This document shows, piece after piece, positions 1-9,240 of a stretch of DNA of 64,000 nucleotides. The stretch comes from Clostridium cibarium. Lineage in GTDB: Bacteria > Bacillota > Clostridia > Clostridiales > Clostridiaceae. The notes under the pieces are model-generated. The model saw nothing but the letters and a program-made list of their open reading frames with translations. It ran no database searches and was not told the origin of the DNA. Positions within the stretch are counted from its first letter, which is position 1, and each line of letters starts with the position of its first letter. Position numbers and translations under genes: made by a program. The DNA lies in assembly GCF_014836335.1 (NCBI RefSeq), contig NZ_JACSRA010000006.1:62001-126000 (forward strand), read 5' to 3'.

Positions 1-560
1 CCTGATTCTAATATAGTTAATCCCATTACTAATTGACAACTTTGGCAAACTTCTGGATGAACATATTGGTTTATTGTTCTCTTATTTACATTTTCTGCAT
101 CTCCGCATTTTACTTTTCTAGCTTTATCTAAACCAATTTTTACTGTTGGATATGCTACAAGTGCTGGAGCTGAATTAATATAGAACTTAGCAGGATTTTC
201 TGGATTAGTTGATTTAAACTCTACATCCTTAACTCCTTGTCCAACATATAAACCATCTCTATAGTTTATGCTATATTCAGTACCATCAACTATAATAGTA
301 CCATCTCCACCTACGTTTATAACTCCAAGTTCTCTTCTTTCTAAGAAATAATCAGTTCCAAGTTCCTTGCAAACTCCAAGTTTTAATGTTTCTTTAACTG
401 GTGTAACTCCACCAAATATTATTCTATCATTGTGACTATATACTAAATTAATTTTGTCTTCTATAAATACCTTTTCAACTAAGTAATGCTCTCTTAATTC
501 TTCTGTAGTATAATGCATTGAATCTGATGGGTGATTTGAATAACGAATTTCCATTTCCAT
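1..560 (-). CDS. kduI: 5-dehydro-4-deoxy-D-glucuronate isomerase KduI, 3' part beyond the window
   Basis: Converts 5-keto-4-deoxyuronate, the product of unsaturated galacturonate after pectin lysis, to 3-deoxy-D-glycero-2,5-hexodiulosonate in the cytoplasm. About 186 N-terminal residues are visible; the rest, including the zinc-binding cupin residues, lies off the left edge. The start MEMEIRYSNHPSD and the stretch CQLVMGLTILESG match the KduI family. The ATG at 560 follows GGAGAG at 567-572. The usual partner kduD is not in the window and may lie further left. Two LacI-type operators flank the promoter. Identification is by recognition of family sequence, so confident despite the truncation. 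Confidence 0.93.
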   Translation of the reverse strand, partial: MEMEIRYSNHPSDSMHYTTEELREHYLVEKVFIEDKINLVYSHNDRIIFGGVTPVKETLKLGVCKELGTDYFLERRELGVINVGGDGTIIVDGTEYSINYRDGLYVGQGVKDVEFKSTNPENPAKFYINSAPALVAYPTVKIGLDKARKVKCGDAENVNKRTINQYVHPEVCQSCQLVMGLTILES

Positions 561-597
561 AATTAATCTCTCCTTGTTAAATTAATATTTTTTGTTT

Positions 598-656
598 TGC
601 ACACGTGTTCATAACTTTTATACTATCATTATATATTCTTTTGCACACGATTGCAA
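598..656 (-). promoter_or_regulatory. kduI promoter with two LacI-type operators
   Basis: On the minus strand TTGCAA (656-651), a 17-base spacer and TATAAT (633-628) form a near-consensus sigma-A promoter. TGCACACGATTGCA (642-655) overlaps the -35 box and spacer; TGCACACGTGTTCA (598-611) lies about 20 bases after the expected start point. Both have the central CG typical of LacI-family sites. The lacI gene next door is the obvious candidate to bind them; CcpA is an alternative, but each site has mismatches to a cre. Confidence 0.7.
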
Positions 657-674
657 TAATAGCGATGAAAATTC

Positions 675-1664
675 CTAAATTATTTTTTTTATGGAATTTC
701 CAATAAGTAATTCTGAATCTAAATATATCTTTTTCTTCTCTATTTCTTCGTTATTAATTAACCTAATTAACAATTCTGTTGCTACTTTTGCTATTTTACC
801 CACAGGTCTTTTTATAGTAGTAATACTAGGGGTTAAAAATTCTCCTATTTCAGTTCCATCAAAACCAAGCACCGATATATCTTCTGGAACCTTCAAGCCA
901 TTTTCTCTAATAGCTTTTATTGCCCCTACTGCCATTTCATCATTAAATGCAAAAATTGCAGTGATATTCTTATCTATTATTTTCTTTGCTGCAAAGTATC
1001 CTCCTTTTACGGTAAAATCTCCATTTGCTATAAAATCATTATTTATTTGAATTTTAAACTTTTTAAAAGCTGATAAATATCCTTCTCTTCTCATTTTAGT
1101 TGATAAAAATTCTTCTTTTCCTTCTATTATTCCAATCTCCCTATGTCCATTAATAATTAGCTCTTCAATTCCATTTTCTGTTGCTGTAACCTCATCTGAA
1201 AAAACATTAACAACATTATAATTAACTTCCCTATTTATAACTACCATAGGTATTTTTTTCTCTAAAATTTCTTCAATAAATACATCGTCCGCCTCTTTTT
1301 GACTAACTACAACTATTCCATCATAGTTTTTAGGATTTATTGAATTTTTTTCATATGTATCAATTCCTTTAACTATAACATTATATTTTTTATCAATGCT
1401 ATCGTAAACACTATTTATGACACTTTGAAACACAAACGCTGATGTCCCTTTATCTATTGTTGAAAAGAAAACTCCTATAGTATAAGGTTTAGCCAATTTT
1501 AAGCTTCTAGCATTTATATTAGGAATATAATTTAATTCTTCTGCAGCCTTAACTATTTTCTCTCTAGTTTCTACATTAACTTCTTTACATCCATTTAAAG
1601 CTCTTGATACAGTAGAATGCGATACTCCTACATATCTTGCTATATCTTTTATTGTTACAGTCAT
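675..1664 (-). CDS. LacI-family transcriptional regulator of the pectin locus
   Basis: Residues 2-27 form the LacI helix-turn-helix (IKDIARYVGVSHSTVSRALNG), followed by a hinge and a periplasmic-binding-like sensor domain to residue 329. I choose the ATG at 1664 because GGAGG lies five bases upstream; the longer frame starting at 1676 would place the ribosome site inside the gene. It has its own promoter (1709-1737). Position between kduI and a GH4 gene, and LacI-type sites before kduI and the transport operon, suggest that it senses a uronate or oligogalacturonide product. The effector cannot be read from sequence. Confidence 0.9.
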   Translation of the reverse strand: MTVTIKDIARYVGVSHSTVSRALNGCKEVNVETREKIVKAAEELNYIPNINARSLKLAKPYTIGVFFSTIDKGTSAFVFQSVINSVYDSIDKKYNVIVKGIDTYEKNSINPKNYDGIVVVSQKEADDVFIEEILEKKIPMVVINREVNYNVVNVFSDEVTATENGIEELIINGHREIGIIEGKEEFLSTKMRREGYLSAFKKFKIQINNDFIANGDFTVKGGYFAAKKIIDKNITAIFAFNDEMAVGAIKAIRENGLKVPEDISVLGFDGTEIGEFLTPSITTIKRPVGKIAKVATELLIRLINNEEIEKKKIYLDSELLIGNSIKKII

Positions 1665-1708
1665 AATATCCTCCAACTTTAAAATCTTCCTATTTGTAAT
1701 TTAAGAAT

Positions 1709-1737
1709 ATTATATTACTTTACCTTTCCTTATACAA
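1709..1737 (-). promoter_or_regulatory. lacI-type gene promoter
   Basis: TTGTAT (1737-1732), 17 bases, TATAAT (1714-1709) on the minus strand, within the 82-base gap after the GH4 gene. It lets the regulator be transcribed apart from the rhaR-GH4 operon; no terminator is seen in the gap, so read-through is also possible. Confidence 0.6.
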
Positions 1738-1746
1738 TAAATACCT

Positions 1747-3150
1747 TTATTTAACACATAAATCACTTAGCCAAAATTCTGGAAGATATTCTTTAGTATT
1801 TTCTATCATCTTTTTGAATAACTCTAGAGAAGCCTTTCTTTCCAAATTAGCTAATGGATCATTTATAAATGCTGTATAAGCCATTTTTACATTTTCTGAT
1901 AGAGTTGATTTTAATACAGTTTCTTGATTACTTATATGTCTATTTACAATACTTAAAATATGATCTGGCAACTCCCCTGCCATTATCGGTGCTATGCTAT
2001 CTTTTCTAAATAAAGCATTAGTTTCTACAATTGCTCCATCTTTAATATTCTTAACTTGTCCTTTATTAGGAAGATTAACGTTAGTTACTAAATCTTCTAA
2101 TCCAAGAAGTGCTTTTATCTGCCTAACACCTTCTTCGCCAGTCTGATTGATAATAAACTCATCCTGACCACTCACTAATCTTCTACTCTTTTCTAATCTT
2201 TTCTTCAAATCCTCTATCCTAGAATCAACAGTTGTTAGTCCAAACATCCATCTTTTAACAGTTTTTTTGTCTTTTAAATACCAATTTCCAGGCATAAATT
2301 CTGCTAAATGCCTATCCCCTGCTGCTGCAATTAAACCAAACTTTTTATATAGATCAAATTTAACCCTATTTGCACAAGCAAAGGTATCATTCATCCAATG
2401 TCCATCATCTACTCCATCAAAACCAACCTCATAATACTTTTGAACAAATTCTTCATATACAGGTATTAAATCTATATTCTTATAGCTAGCTCTATCAATC
2501 CAAGTAAAATGATTAATTCCTAAAACATTTATTTTTATATCTTCTCGTTTTATGTTCTCTATTCCTCTTATATCTTTTAATGCACATGCCAAAACCTTTT
2601 GTGTTCCAAAAACTTCATGACAGCATCCAAATGCTTTTATCTCTGGAAATACTTCATATAAAGTTTTTACACACAAGGACATAGGGTTTGTATAATTAAT
2701 AACCCACGCCTCAGGCGCAAAATTCTTAATAGCTGTTGCAATCTCAACATACATTGGAATTGTCCTAATAGCTCTCATAAATCCACCTGGCCCTACTGTA
2801 TCTCCTACAGATTGATAAATTCCATATTTCTCTGGTGCATGAACATCTGATTTCATTTCATTAAATGTTCCTGGCAAAATAGAAATTATCACAAAATCCG
2901 CTCCTGTTAATGATTCCTTTAATGAGTCAACTGCCTTGTATCTCCACTTTCCTTTAGTATCTATCCTATCATATAACTTATTTCCTATTATCTCATTACA
3001 TATTGCTGCATCTTTATCTATATCATATAATTTTACAGTCCCACATAATGCTTCTTCCGCAGCTAAATCACTCATTAGCCCTAAAGCCCAACCTCTTGAT
3101 CCTCCTCCGATATAAGCTATAGTGATATTACTCATTTTCTCCATACTCAT
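1747..3150 (-). CDS. GH4 glycosidase, probable alpha-galacturonidase (LplD type)
   Basis: GH4 enzymes hydrolyse glycosides by an NAD+- and metal-dependent redox-elimination mechanism in the cytoplasm. The Rossmann motif IAYIGGGSRG is at residues 11-20, NYTNPMS at 152-158, CCHE at 176-179 (Cys177 as metal ligand) and NHF at 213-215. Length (467 residues) fits the family. The CHEVFGTQ context and the pectin locus point to the LplD-type alpha-galacturonidase of Bacillus rather than a phospho-glucosidase. The start lies two bases after the stop of the upstream reductase gene, so translation is probably coupled; an ATG at residue 6 preceded by GGAG is an alternative start. Confidence 0.82.
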   Translation of the reverse strand: MSMEKMSNITIAYIGGGSRGWALGLMSDLAAEEALCGTVKLYDIDKDAAICNEIIGNKLYDRIDTKGKWRYKAVDSLKESLTGADFVIISILPGTFNEMKSDVHAPEKYGIYQSVGDTVGPGGFMRAIRTIPMYVEIATAIKNFAPEAWVINYTNPMSLCVKTLYEVFPEIKAFGCCHEVFGTQKVLACALKDIRGIENIKREDIKINVLGINHFTWIDRASYKNIDLIPVYEEFVQKYYEVGFDGVDDGHWMNDTFACANRVKFDLYKKFGLIAAAGDRHLAEFMPGNWYLKDKKTVKRWMFGLTTVDSRIEDLKKRLEKSRRLVSGQDEFIINQTGEEGVRQIKALLGLEDLVTNVNLPNKGQVKNIKDGAIVETNALFRKDSIAPIMAGELPDHILSIVNRHISNQETVLKSTLSENVKMAYTAFINDPLANLERKASLELFKKMIENTKEYLPEFWLSDLCVK

Positions 3151-3152
3151 TC

Positions 3153-4154
3153 TTAACCTTTTTCAGCCAATATTTCATCTATCTCTTCTAACTCACCTTT
3201 AGTAAACTCCATATTAAACATAGCTTTATGACAATCTACTATTTGTTCCATTTTAGATGCTCCTATTATCGCCGATGTAACCGTATCACCTTTTAAAATC
3301 CAAGCTAATGCCATTTGTGCTAATGTTTGATTTCTCATTTTAGCTAACTCATTTAATTTTTTTACTTTTTCTATTTTTTCCTCTGTTATCGCTGATTTGT
3401 CTAAAAAAACTGAATTGCTGTTTGCCCTTGAATCCTGTGGTATACCATTTATATACTTATTGGTTAATAATCCTTGAGCTAATGGGCAAAATACTATACT
3501 TCCTACCCCATGCTCTTTTAATAAATTAAATAATCCACTTTCTTCATTTGTCCTATCAAACATTGAATATCTTGGTTGATGTATTAGTAACGGGGTTTTT
3601 AATTCCTTTAATATATCAATTGCTTTTTGTGTTTCTTCAGGAGGATAAGATGATATTCCAACATATAATGCTTTTCCTTGCTTAACCAATCGAGATAACG
3701 TATACATTGTTTCCTCAATTGGTGTATTCTTATCGTATCTATGTGAATAAAATATATCTACATAATCTACTCCCATTCTCTTTAAACTTTGATCTAGACT
3801 TGACACTAAATATTTTTTTCCTCCCCCATCTCCATAAGGACCTTTCCACATTCTATATCCTGCCTTAGTTGATATTACTATTTCATCTCTGTAATCTTTT
3901 AAATTATCATTTAATACTTTTCCAAAAGTTTCTTCAGCACTTCCTGGTTCAGGCCCATAGTTATTAGCTAAATCAAAGTGTGTTATTCCTAGATCAAATG
4001 CTTTAAGTATCATATTTTTACTGTTTTCATATACATTAATTGATCCGAAATTATGCCATAATCCTAATGAGATGACTGGAAGATATAGCCCACTTTCACC
4101 ACACCTCCTGTATTTACAATTACTATACTTACCACTATTAGCAACATATTTCAT
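3153..4154 (-). CDS. aldo/keto reductase, YghZ/GAP-reductase type; possible lactaldehyde reductase
   Basis: NADPH-dependent reductase with a TIM-barrel fold. The catalytic tetrad is visible as Asp61, Tyr66, Lys97 and His138 (NNYGPEPGSAEE, STKAGYRMWKGPYG, YVDIFYSHR), which is the pattern of E. coli L-glyceraldehyde-3-phosphate reductase YghZ. AGGAGG precedes the ATG. It sits 36 bases after rhaR and beside rhaM and rhaD. Because the rhamnulose-phosphate aldolase reaction yields L-lactaldehyde, reduction of lactaldehyde to 1,2-propanediol is a reasonable role, but this is inferred from context; general aldehyde detoxification is the alternative. Confidence 0.85.
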   Translation of the reverse strand: MKYVANSGKYSNCKYRRCGESGLYLPVISLGLWHNFGSINVYENSKNMILKAFDLGITHFDLANNYGPEPGSAEETFGKVLNDNLKDYRDEIVISTKAGYRMWKGPYGDGGGKKYLVSSLDQSLKRMGVDYVDIFYSHRYDKNTPIEETMYTLSRLVKQGKALYVGISSYPPEETQKAIDILKELKTPLLIHQPRYSMFDRTNEESGLFNLLKEHGVGSIVFCPLAQGLLTNKYINGIPQDSRANSNSVFLDKSAITEEKIEKVKKLNELAKMRNQTLAQMALAWILKGDTVTSAIIGASKMEQIVDCHKAMFNMEFTKGELEEIDEILAEKG

Positions 4155-4190
4155 TAAATTTCCTCCTCACTTCTCCTAAAATTATATTTT

Positions 4191-4952
4191 TTAATATACT
4201 ACTTCTATGTTATAACTATGGAAAAGGTCTACCCACTCTTTTGTTGGTTCCTCATCTGTAATTAAGTAATCAATTTCCTTATAGTCAAATAGCTTTACAA
4301 ATGATGTTCTATCAAACTTCGTGTGATCAATTAGTAATATTACTTTATTGGCTTGTTTTATCATAACTCTTTTAAGTTCTGCTTCTGCCTCATTTGAATC
4401 TAAAATACCTTTATTTATATCTATACCTTTACAACTTATTAATGCAATATCAACATTATAATTTTGAATAGCAGTTTTAGCTATTGATCCTTGCAAAGAT
4501 AGCGACCTTTTATTTAGTGAACCTCCAGTTGAAAGGATATTTAAATCTGCCTGATTTAAAACTTCTAAAGCTTCAACAGAATTTGTTATTACAGTAACAT
4601 CACTTCTATCCTTTATAATCTTTAGAACTTCAAATACTGTTGAACTTGAATCAGCCACTATCGTTGTACTTCTATCCTTTATAAAACTTATAACCTTACC
4701 CGCTATATTTTGTTTTGATTCTAAATTTGTTTTAGATCTTTTATGAAAAGGTACATCTTCATTTGTTTTTTCTCGATTTAGTATGGCCCCACCATAACTT
4801 CGAGTGACCATACCTTCTAACTCAAGTTTCTCTAAATCTCTTCTTATAGTTTCTTCTGTTACTTCAAATTTCTCACTTAGTTTAGAAACATAAACTTTTT
4901 TTTCTTTTAAAACAATTTGCTTTATAATTTCTAATCTTTCTCTCGGTAACAC
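4191..4952 (-). CDS. rhaR: DeoR-family repressor, probable rhamnose regulator RhaR
   Basis: The N-terminal 56 residues form a DeoR winged helix (RLEIIKQIVLKEKKVYVSKL, then VTEETIRRDLEKLE); the remainder is the DeoR sugar-phosphate sensor domain with the usual DSSST segment. The start is a GTG at 4952 with AGGGGAT upstream at a long spacing. It is divergent from rhaM and first in an operon with the aldo/keto reductase and GH4 genes. In Bacillus subtilis a DeoR protein next to rhaM is RhaR, which responds to rhamnulose-1-phosphate; orthology here rests on family and neighbourhood. Confidence 0.85.
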   Translation of the reverse strand: MLPRERLEIIKQIVLKEKKVYVSKLSEKFEVTEETIRRDLEKLELEGMVTRSYGGAILNREKTNEDVPFHKRSKTNLESKQNIAGKVISFIKDRSTTIVADSSSTVFEVLKIIKDRSDVTVITNSVEALEVLNQADLNILSTGGSLNKRSLSLQGSIAKTAIQNYNVDIALISCKGIDINKGILDSNEAEAELKRVMIKQANKVILLIDHTKFDRTSFVKLFDYKEIDYLITDEEPTKEWVDLFHSYNIEVVY

Positions 4953-5005
4953 AACTTAACATCCCCTATCTTTTTAGGCATTAATTCTTTTTTGTTTATA
5001 CTTGC

Positions 5006-5083
5006 ATTATATCAAACAAACTCAACAAATACAATAAAAACCAACATTTATAATTGACTGATATCATTTACAAATAGTATAAT
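5006..5083. promoter_or_regulatory. divergent rhaR/rhaM promoters with tandem CAAACAAA/CAACAA motif
   Basis: Minus strand: TTGTAT (5034-5029), 17 bases, TATAAT (5011-5006) drives rhaR. Plus strand: TTGACT (5054-5059), 18 bases, TATAAT (5078-5083) drives rhaM. The rhaR spacer holds AAACTCAACAA at 5018-5028, and CCAACA recurs at 5041-5046, just upstream of the rhaM -35 box. This A/C-rich repeated motif is a candidate DeoR-family operator for autoregulation. Confidence 0.6.
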
Positions 5084-5122
5084 TAATTCAAAGAAACAAT
5101 AAAATTATTAAGGAGACTGATT

Positions 5123-5437
5123 ATGATACAAAAAGCTTTTAAAATGAAATTATTTGCTGGCCAAGAAGAAGAATATAAAAGAAGACATGATTCCATATGG
5201 CCAGAACTTGCACAAACTTTAAAAGAACATGGGGCACACACTTATCTAATTTTTCATGATAAGGAAAGTAACTATTTATTTGCTTACATCGAAATGGAAG
5301 GTGTTGAAATGTGGGACAAGGTTGCAAAAACAGAAATCTGCAAAAAATGGTGGGATCATATGAAAGATATAATGGAAACAAATCCTGACAATAGTCCAAT
5401 TTCAATCGAATTATCTAAAGTTTTTAATCTTAAATAA
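5123..5437 (+). CDS. rhaM: L-rhamnose mutarotase
   Basis: Interconverts the alpha and beta anomers of L-rhamnose so that the isomerase receives its preferred form. At 104 residues it is the standard length of a dimeric alpha-beta barrel RhaM. The active-site Tyr18 and His22 of the family are in place (EEEYKRRHDSIWPEL), as is the Trp76-Trp77 pair. AAGGAG precedes the ATG. It is the only plus-strand gene in the first 36 kb, and is divergent from rhaR. The rhamnose isomerase and kinase genes (rhaA, rhaB) are not in this window. Confidence 0.95.
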   Translation: MIQKAFKMKLFAGQEEEYKRRHDSIWPELAQTLKEHGAHTYLIFHDKESNYLFAYIEMEGVEMWDKVAKTEICKKWWDHMKDIMETNPDNSPISIELSKVFNLK

Positions 5438-5461
5438 AAAAAGCCCCAAAGGGCTTTTTTT
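5436..5461. terminator. bidirectional terminator between rhaM and rhaD
   Basis: Stem AAGCCC (5441-5446) pairs with GGGCTT (5451-5456) around CAAA, with an A-run before and a T-run after, so it can stop transcription on both strands. It overlaps both stop codons of the convergent rhaM and rhaD genes. Confidence 0.88.
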
Positions 5462-6278
5462 ATTTATTAAGTATTCCTTCTGCTGGTGATACACCAAAAG
5501 CTCTAGCTAAATCATTCAACTCTTTATCAGTCATTGAATTTTTGATTTTTCCCCCAATTAACATGTATATTTCTGCTGCTTTTTCTGCTGTTTCAATAAG
5601 CCCAAAAGTTTCGTCCATGCTTGTACCAGTTCCAAATATACCATGCTGAGGCCATATTACTAACCTGTGATCAATCATTTTCTTAGCAGTTTCTATTCCT
5701 ATTTCATCACTTCCTGGTATCATCCAAGGTATCAATCCAACACCATCTGGAAATACAACTAAACATTCTGTACACATCTTCCATAATGTTTTAGTAATCT
5801 TTTGCTCCTCTAATTCATGAACAAAAGTCATAGCCAAAAGATTTGTAGCATGAGTATGCATAACTATTCTATGGTTCTTGTCTACTTCTAATCTCTTTAC
5901 ATGTGACATAAAATGTGCAACTAACTCACTTGTAGGTCTTCCTCCATCTGCATATCCCCAAAGAATATCAATATATGAACCATCCTCTGACACTCTTATG
6001 ATTCCGATATTCTCCTCCGGATTATCTATAACATTCTTGAAATATTTTCCAGAACCTGTCACAACAAAATATCTATTTGCTAATTCTTTAATTGGAAAAG
6101 GTAATTTCATAGTTCTTATCACTTTTGATATATCTAGAAACTTAGCTATTTCTTCCTCTTTTAATAAGTAACTTATATTACCGCCATTTCTTTCATCCCA
6201 GCCCATTCTCCACATATTATATGTAGTTGACATCATTTCTTTTATAAAAGAAGCTTCTAAAATTTTGTTACTATCCAT
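5460..6278 (-). CDS. rhaD: rhamnulose-1-phosphate aldolase
   Basis: Class II zinc aldolase that splits L-rhamnulose-1-phosphate into dihydroxyacetone phosphate and L-lactaldehyde. Of 272 residues, GGNISY is at 32-37, Glu118 is the likely catalytic acid, and His141, His143 and His212 (HTHATN, WPQHG) match the E. coli RhaD zinc ligands almost position for position. The ribosome site AGGAG precedes the ATG. It has its own promoter 87 bases beyond the GH42 stop, so it may be expressed apart from the long operon upstream. Confidence 0.95.
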   Translation of the reverse strand: MDSNKILEASFIKEMMSTTYNMWRMGWDERNGGNISYLLKEEEIAKFLDISKVIRTMKLPFPIKELANRYFVVTGSGKYFKNVIDNPEENIGIIRVSEDGSYIDILWGYADGGRPTSELVAHFMSHVKRLEVDKNHRIVMHTHATNLLAMTFVHELEEQKITKTLWKMCTECLVVFPDGVGLIPWMIPGSDEIGIETAKKMIDHRLVIWPQHGIFGTGTSMDETFGLIETAEKAAEIYMLIGGKIKNSMTDKELNDLARAFGVSPAEGILNK

Positions 6279-6310
6279 TATATCTCATCTCCTAATTCTT
6301 TTATACCCTA

Positions 6311-6393
6311 ATTATACATAGCTCCGTAAAGAAAATCAACATTTTATTTTAGTTTTTAGTTGTTTTTATTTTGATTTTCTGTTGTTTTTATTT
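6311..6393 (-). promoter_or_regulatory. rhaD promoter and A-rich tandem repeat
   Basis: TTGATT (6339-6334), 17 bases, TATAAT (6316-6311) on the minus strand. Just upstream the minus strand carries two copies of AATAAAAACAAC and the segment AAAATGTTGATTTTC, overlapping the -35 box and the last codons of the GH42 gene. The TGTTGA element resembles motifs at the rhaR and 36.7-kb promoters, so RhaR is a candidate regulator; part of the resemblance is due to the -35 box itself. Confidence 0.55.
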
Positions 6394-8375
6394 AGTTTCA
6401 ATATTTTATATTCATATCTTCCTAGCCTCAATTCTCCTTTGGGTATATTAACCTTTTCTAAAACATCAAAAACTTCTATTGGAATTAATACATTTCCACC
6501 TTTTCCATCCATATTAACCACTACTTCATAAATATTTTCATCATCATGTCTTGGAATACTAATCGTCCCCTCCGAAACTTCTGCCCTTACATATATATTT
6601 ACTTCTTTAGCATAATAATCAATCATTTTTTGCAACATTCTATCTCCATCTTCACCATAAGGAAGTGAACCGAGCATTATAACTTTTCCTTTACCAACTT
6701 TATTTTCTGTTATAAACGCCTCACCATCTGTTATGCCACCCTTTAGAATCCCAATAGCTTTAGCTCCATTAAGCTTAAACACAGCAGACCATAATTTTAA
6801 CGGTGCTTTCTCTCCAAAGGCTTCCCCAGTCGCACCTGAATTCTCCATGGGATAAGTATATAATGTTTCTACGCCAGCCAACTCCTCTAAATTTTTACCC
6901 AAAGCTGCATCTATATTCACTGTATGTTCTTTTGTTCTACCACCTGTTAATGGTCCTACAATCCAAACTCCACCTTCTTCTACAAACTTTTTTGCCCTCT
7001 CAAAATATTCAGGTGATAAATAATACATAAATGGAGTAATTAATAACTTATATCCATCTAATGAAAATCCTTCTGGTATCATATCTCTATGAATTCCAGT
7101 CTTCAAAACATTATTATAGAAATCTGTAATTAGTCCTCTATACTGATCCTTTTTATGGCTTTCTGTTAATAAGAAAGTCTTAGCCATATCAGAATATGCT
7201 ACTGCAAGTTCAGCTTGAGTATATTCAGTATTTATCATAAATTCTTCTACTCTTTTTCTTGCTCTTTCAACCTCTAAAACATTTTTATAACCAACTGATG
7301 GCTTTCCCCAAGCACTAATTACTGCCGAATGACTTTGTTCACATCCATATGGTTGTTGTCTCCATAACCAATATATAAAACCTTCTCCGCCTAAAGCATA
7401 AGTTGCTACAGCTTCACTAGCTAAATAGCCATTTGGATGTACTTCTGCATGTCTATCTAGTGCTCCTGTATGAGATGTACTTGTTTCTAGAAGCCAATAA
7501 TTTTTACCTTTCTTAATATTTCTCCATATATCGCAATTTAAAGTAAATGCATGTGGCGTTTCATGAGATGCATACGTATCATACCCTGCCACATCAAGAT
7601 TTTCAAATAGCAATTCATTGTCCGTGGTGAACTCTAATCCTGCATTTGTAGTAATTGTTGTTTTTGAATACTTTCTAATTATATCTGCTTGTTCAGATGC
7701 AAATTCTGCTATCTTTTCCCTATGAAATATACGATACATAGTTGAAAGTGAAGAATTATGAATAAATGGAGTAGATTCAAAAGGCTGGGGAACTTGATTA
7801 AAACTTTGATATAATTCACTCCAAATTAATGTTCCCCATTTTTTATTCAAGTTATCTATAGTTACATATCTCTTTTCCAACCACTTATGCCATTCTTCTT
7901 TACAAGTCTCACAAAAGCACTCGCTTATATGACATTTAAATTCATTATCTAATTGCCACAAAGCTATAGCTGGATGTTTCCCCACTTCTTTAGCTATATT
8001 TTCAACTATATTTCTACTTGCTTTTCTAAACTTTTCATTATTTGTACATACATGTTGCCTTGAACCATGCACCATTTTTCTTCCTTTAGAATCAACATGT
8101 AATCTTTCCTCATGATTATGTGTAAACCAAATAGGAGGAGTCGGAGTCGGTGTACACATTATAACTTCAATATCATTTCTATATAATAAATCTAATATGT
8201 ACTTTAAATATGAGATATCTACTTCACCTTCATTTCGTTCAAGCTTGCTCCATATGAATTCTCCTACTCTCACTATATTTATTCCTGTTTTCTTCATAAG
8301 CCTTATATCTTCTTTTATTGTTTTCTCATCCCATAGTTCTGGATAAAAAGCAGCTCCGTGATATAACTTCTTCAT
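6366..8375 (-). CDS. GH42 beta-galactosidase (YesZ type)
   Basis: Cytoplasmic retaining beta-galactosidase, 669 residues, close to the 663 of Bacillus YesZ from the rhamnogalacturonan locus. The TIM barrel starts at GAAFYPELWDE; Glu145 in QLDNEF is the acid/base and Glu297 in WLLETS the nucleophile. Cys110, Cys153, Cys155 and Cys158 (ECFCETC) give the zinc site of the family. No signal peptide, so it probably trims galactan side chains of imported oligosaccharides. Last gene of the long operon, 18 bases after the deacetylase gene. Confidence 0.93.
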   Translation of the reverse strand: MKKLYHGAAFYPELWDEKTIKEDIRLMKKTGINIVRVGEFIWSKLERNEGEVDISYLKYILDLLYRNDIEVIMCTPTPTPPIWFTHNHEERLHVDSKGRKMVHGSRQHVCTNNEKFRKASRNIVENIAKEVGKHPAIALWQLDNEFKCHISECFCETCKEEWHKWLEKRYVTIDNLNKKWGTLIWSELYQSFNQVPQPFESTPFIHNSSLSTMYRIFHREKIAEFASEQADIIRKYSKTTITTNAGLEFTTDNELLFENLDVAGYDTYASHETPHAFTLNCDIWRNIKKGKNYWLLETSTSHTGALDRHAEVHPNGYLASEAVATYALGGEGFIYWLWRQQPYGCEQSHSAVISAWGKPSVGYKNVLEVERARKRVEEFMINTEYTQAELAVAYSDMAKTFLLTESHKKDQYRGLITDFYNNVLKTGIHRDMIPEGFSLDGYKLLITPFMYYLSPEYFERAKKFVEEGGVWIVGPLTGGRTKEHTVNIDAALGKNLEELAGVETLYTYPMENSGATGEAFGEKAPLKLWSAVFKLNGAKAIGILKGGITDGEAFITENKVGKGKVIMLGSLPYGEDGDRMLQKMIDYYAKEVNIYVRAEVSEGTISIPRHDDENIYEVVVNMDGKGGNVLIPIEVFDVLEKVNIPKGELRLGRYEYKILKLNKNNRKSK

Positions 8376-8393
8376 AAAAATCTCCCTTTTATA

Positions 8394-9221
8394 TTATTTA
8401 AAATTAACTTGTTCTCCACCTTTAATCTGGTAAATAACCTTGTCTACACTAATCCAAGCTGTTTGAATAGAAGGATTGTATACAAAACTTCCATCAGCTG
8501 AATACTTTAAGTTTCTACATACATTTAAATAATCAACTATTTCAATATTAGTCGCATACCATGTATCTTCCCTATTTCCTACCTTCTTACAAAACTCCTC
8601 CATAAGATTCCAATTATTATCTCTATCAAATTCATAACTATGTCCCCAAACATAGAACATATATAAATATTGAGTTTTATTTAATGATATAAATTCGTCT
8701 GCATATTTTAGCAAATCATGATTATGATGACATGTTGCCTTCCATTCATAGAAGTCTTTTGGCATAGCAAAATTTTCACTATTTCCTACAATTCTTGAAT
8801 ATTCTATTCCAACATGGTGTAACATATTCTTTATTTCATCAGTATACGATCCATTAGGATATGATAATCCTCTAACAGTATATCCAACTAATGACTCTAG
8901 TTCTTTCCTATCTTCTAGAACCTCATTTATAACATTTGTCATTGGACATCTTTCTATAGTTGGATGTGTCAATGTATGACAGGAAACTTCATGACCTTTA
9001 TAAAGCTCTTTTATCTCTTTTCTAGGTATCCTTTTCCCAAAAGCATCACTTATTAATGGCTCATATTTTTCAATAAGACCAGAATTCAAATGAAAAGTTC
9101 CTTTTATGTTATATTTATTGAAAATTTCTATTAGCTTTCTATCTCCATTTCTTCCATCATCATAGCTCATTGTCAAAACTTTATGCTTTCCTCCTGGAAA
9201 GCAGTTATAAATTGTACTCAT
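8394..9221 (-). CDS. cytoplasmic NodB-type polysaccharide deacetylase, copy 1
   Basis: Carbohydrate esterase 4-like fold. NodB motif 1 is SYDDG (residues 19-23), motif 2 His82 and His86 (CHTLTHP), and motif 3 SYPNGSY. There is no signal peptide or membrane segment, unlike most secreted CE4 enzymes, so the substrate is an imported oligosaccharide; acetylated galacturonate or galactose residues of rhamnogalacturonan are the likely target (inference). A same-length, gap-free paralogue of roughly 70% identity lies at 23357-24184 in the galacturonate operon. AGGAG precedes the ATG. Confidence 0.85.
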   Translation of the reverse strand: MSTIYNCFPGGKHKVLTMSYDDGRNGDRKLIEIFNKYNIKGTFHLNSGLIEKYEPLISDAFGKRIPRKEIKELYKGHEVSCHTLTHPTIERCPMTNVINEVLEDRKELESLVGYTVRGLSYPNGSYTDEIKNMLHHVGIEYSRIVGNSENFAMPKDFYEWKATCHHNHDLLKYADEFISLNKTQYLYMFYVWGHSYEFDRDNNWNLMEEFCKKVGNREDTWYATNIEIVDYLNVCRNLKYSADGSFVYNPSIQTAWISVDKVIYQIKGGEQVNFK

Positions 9222-9240
9222 TTTTTATCACTCCTAGCTG

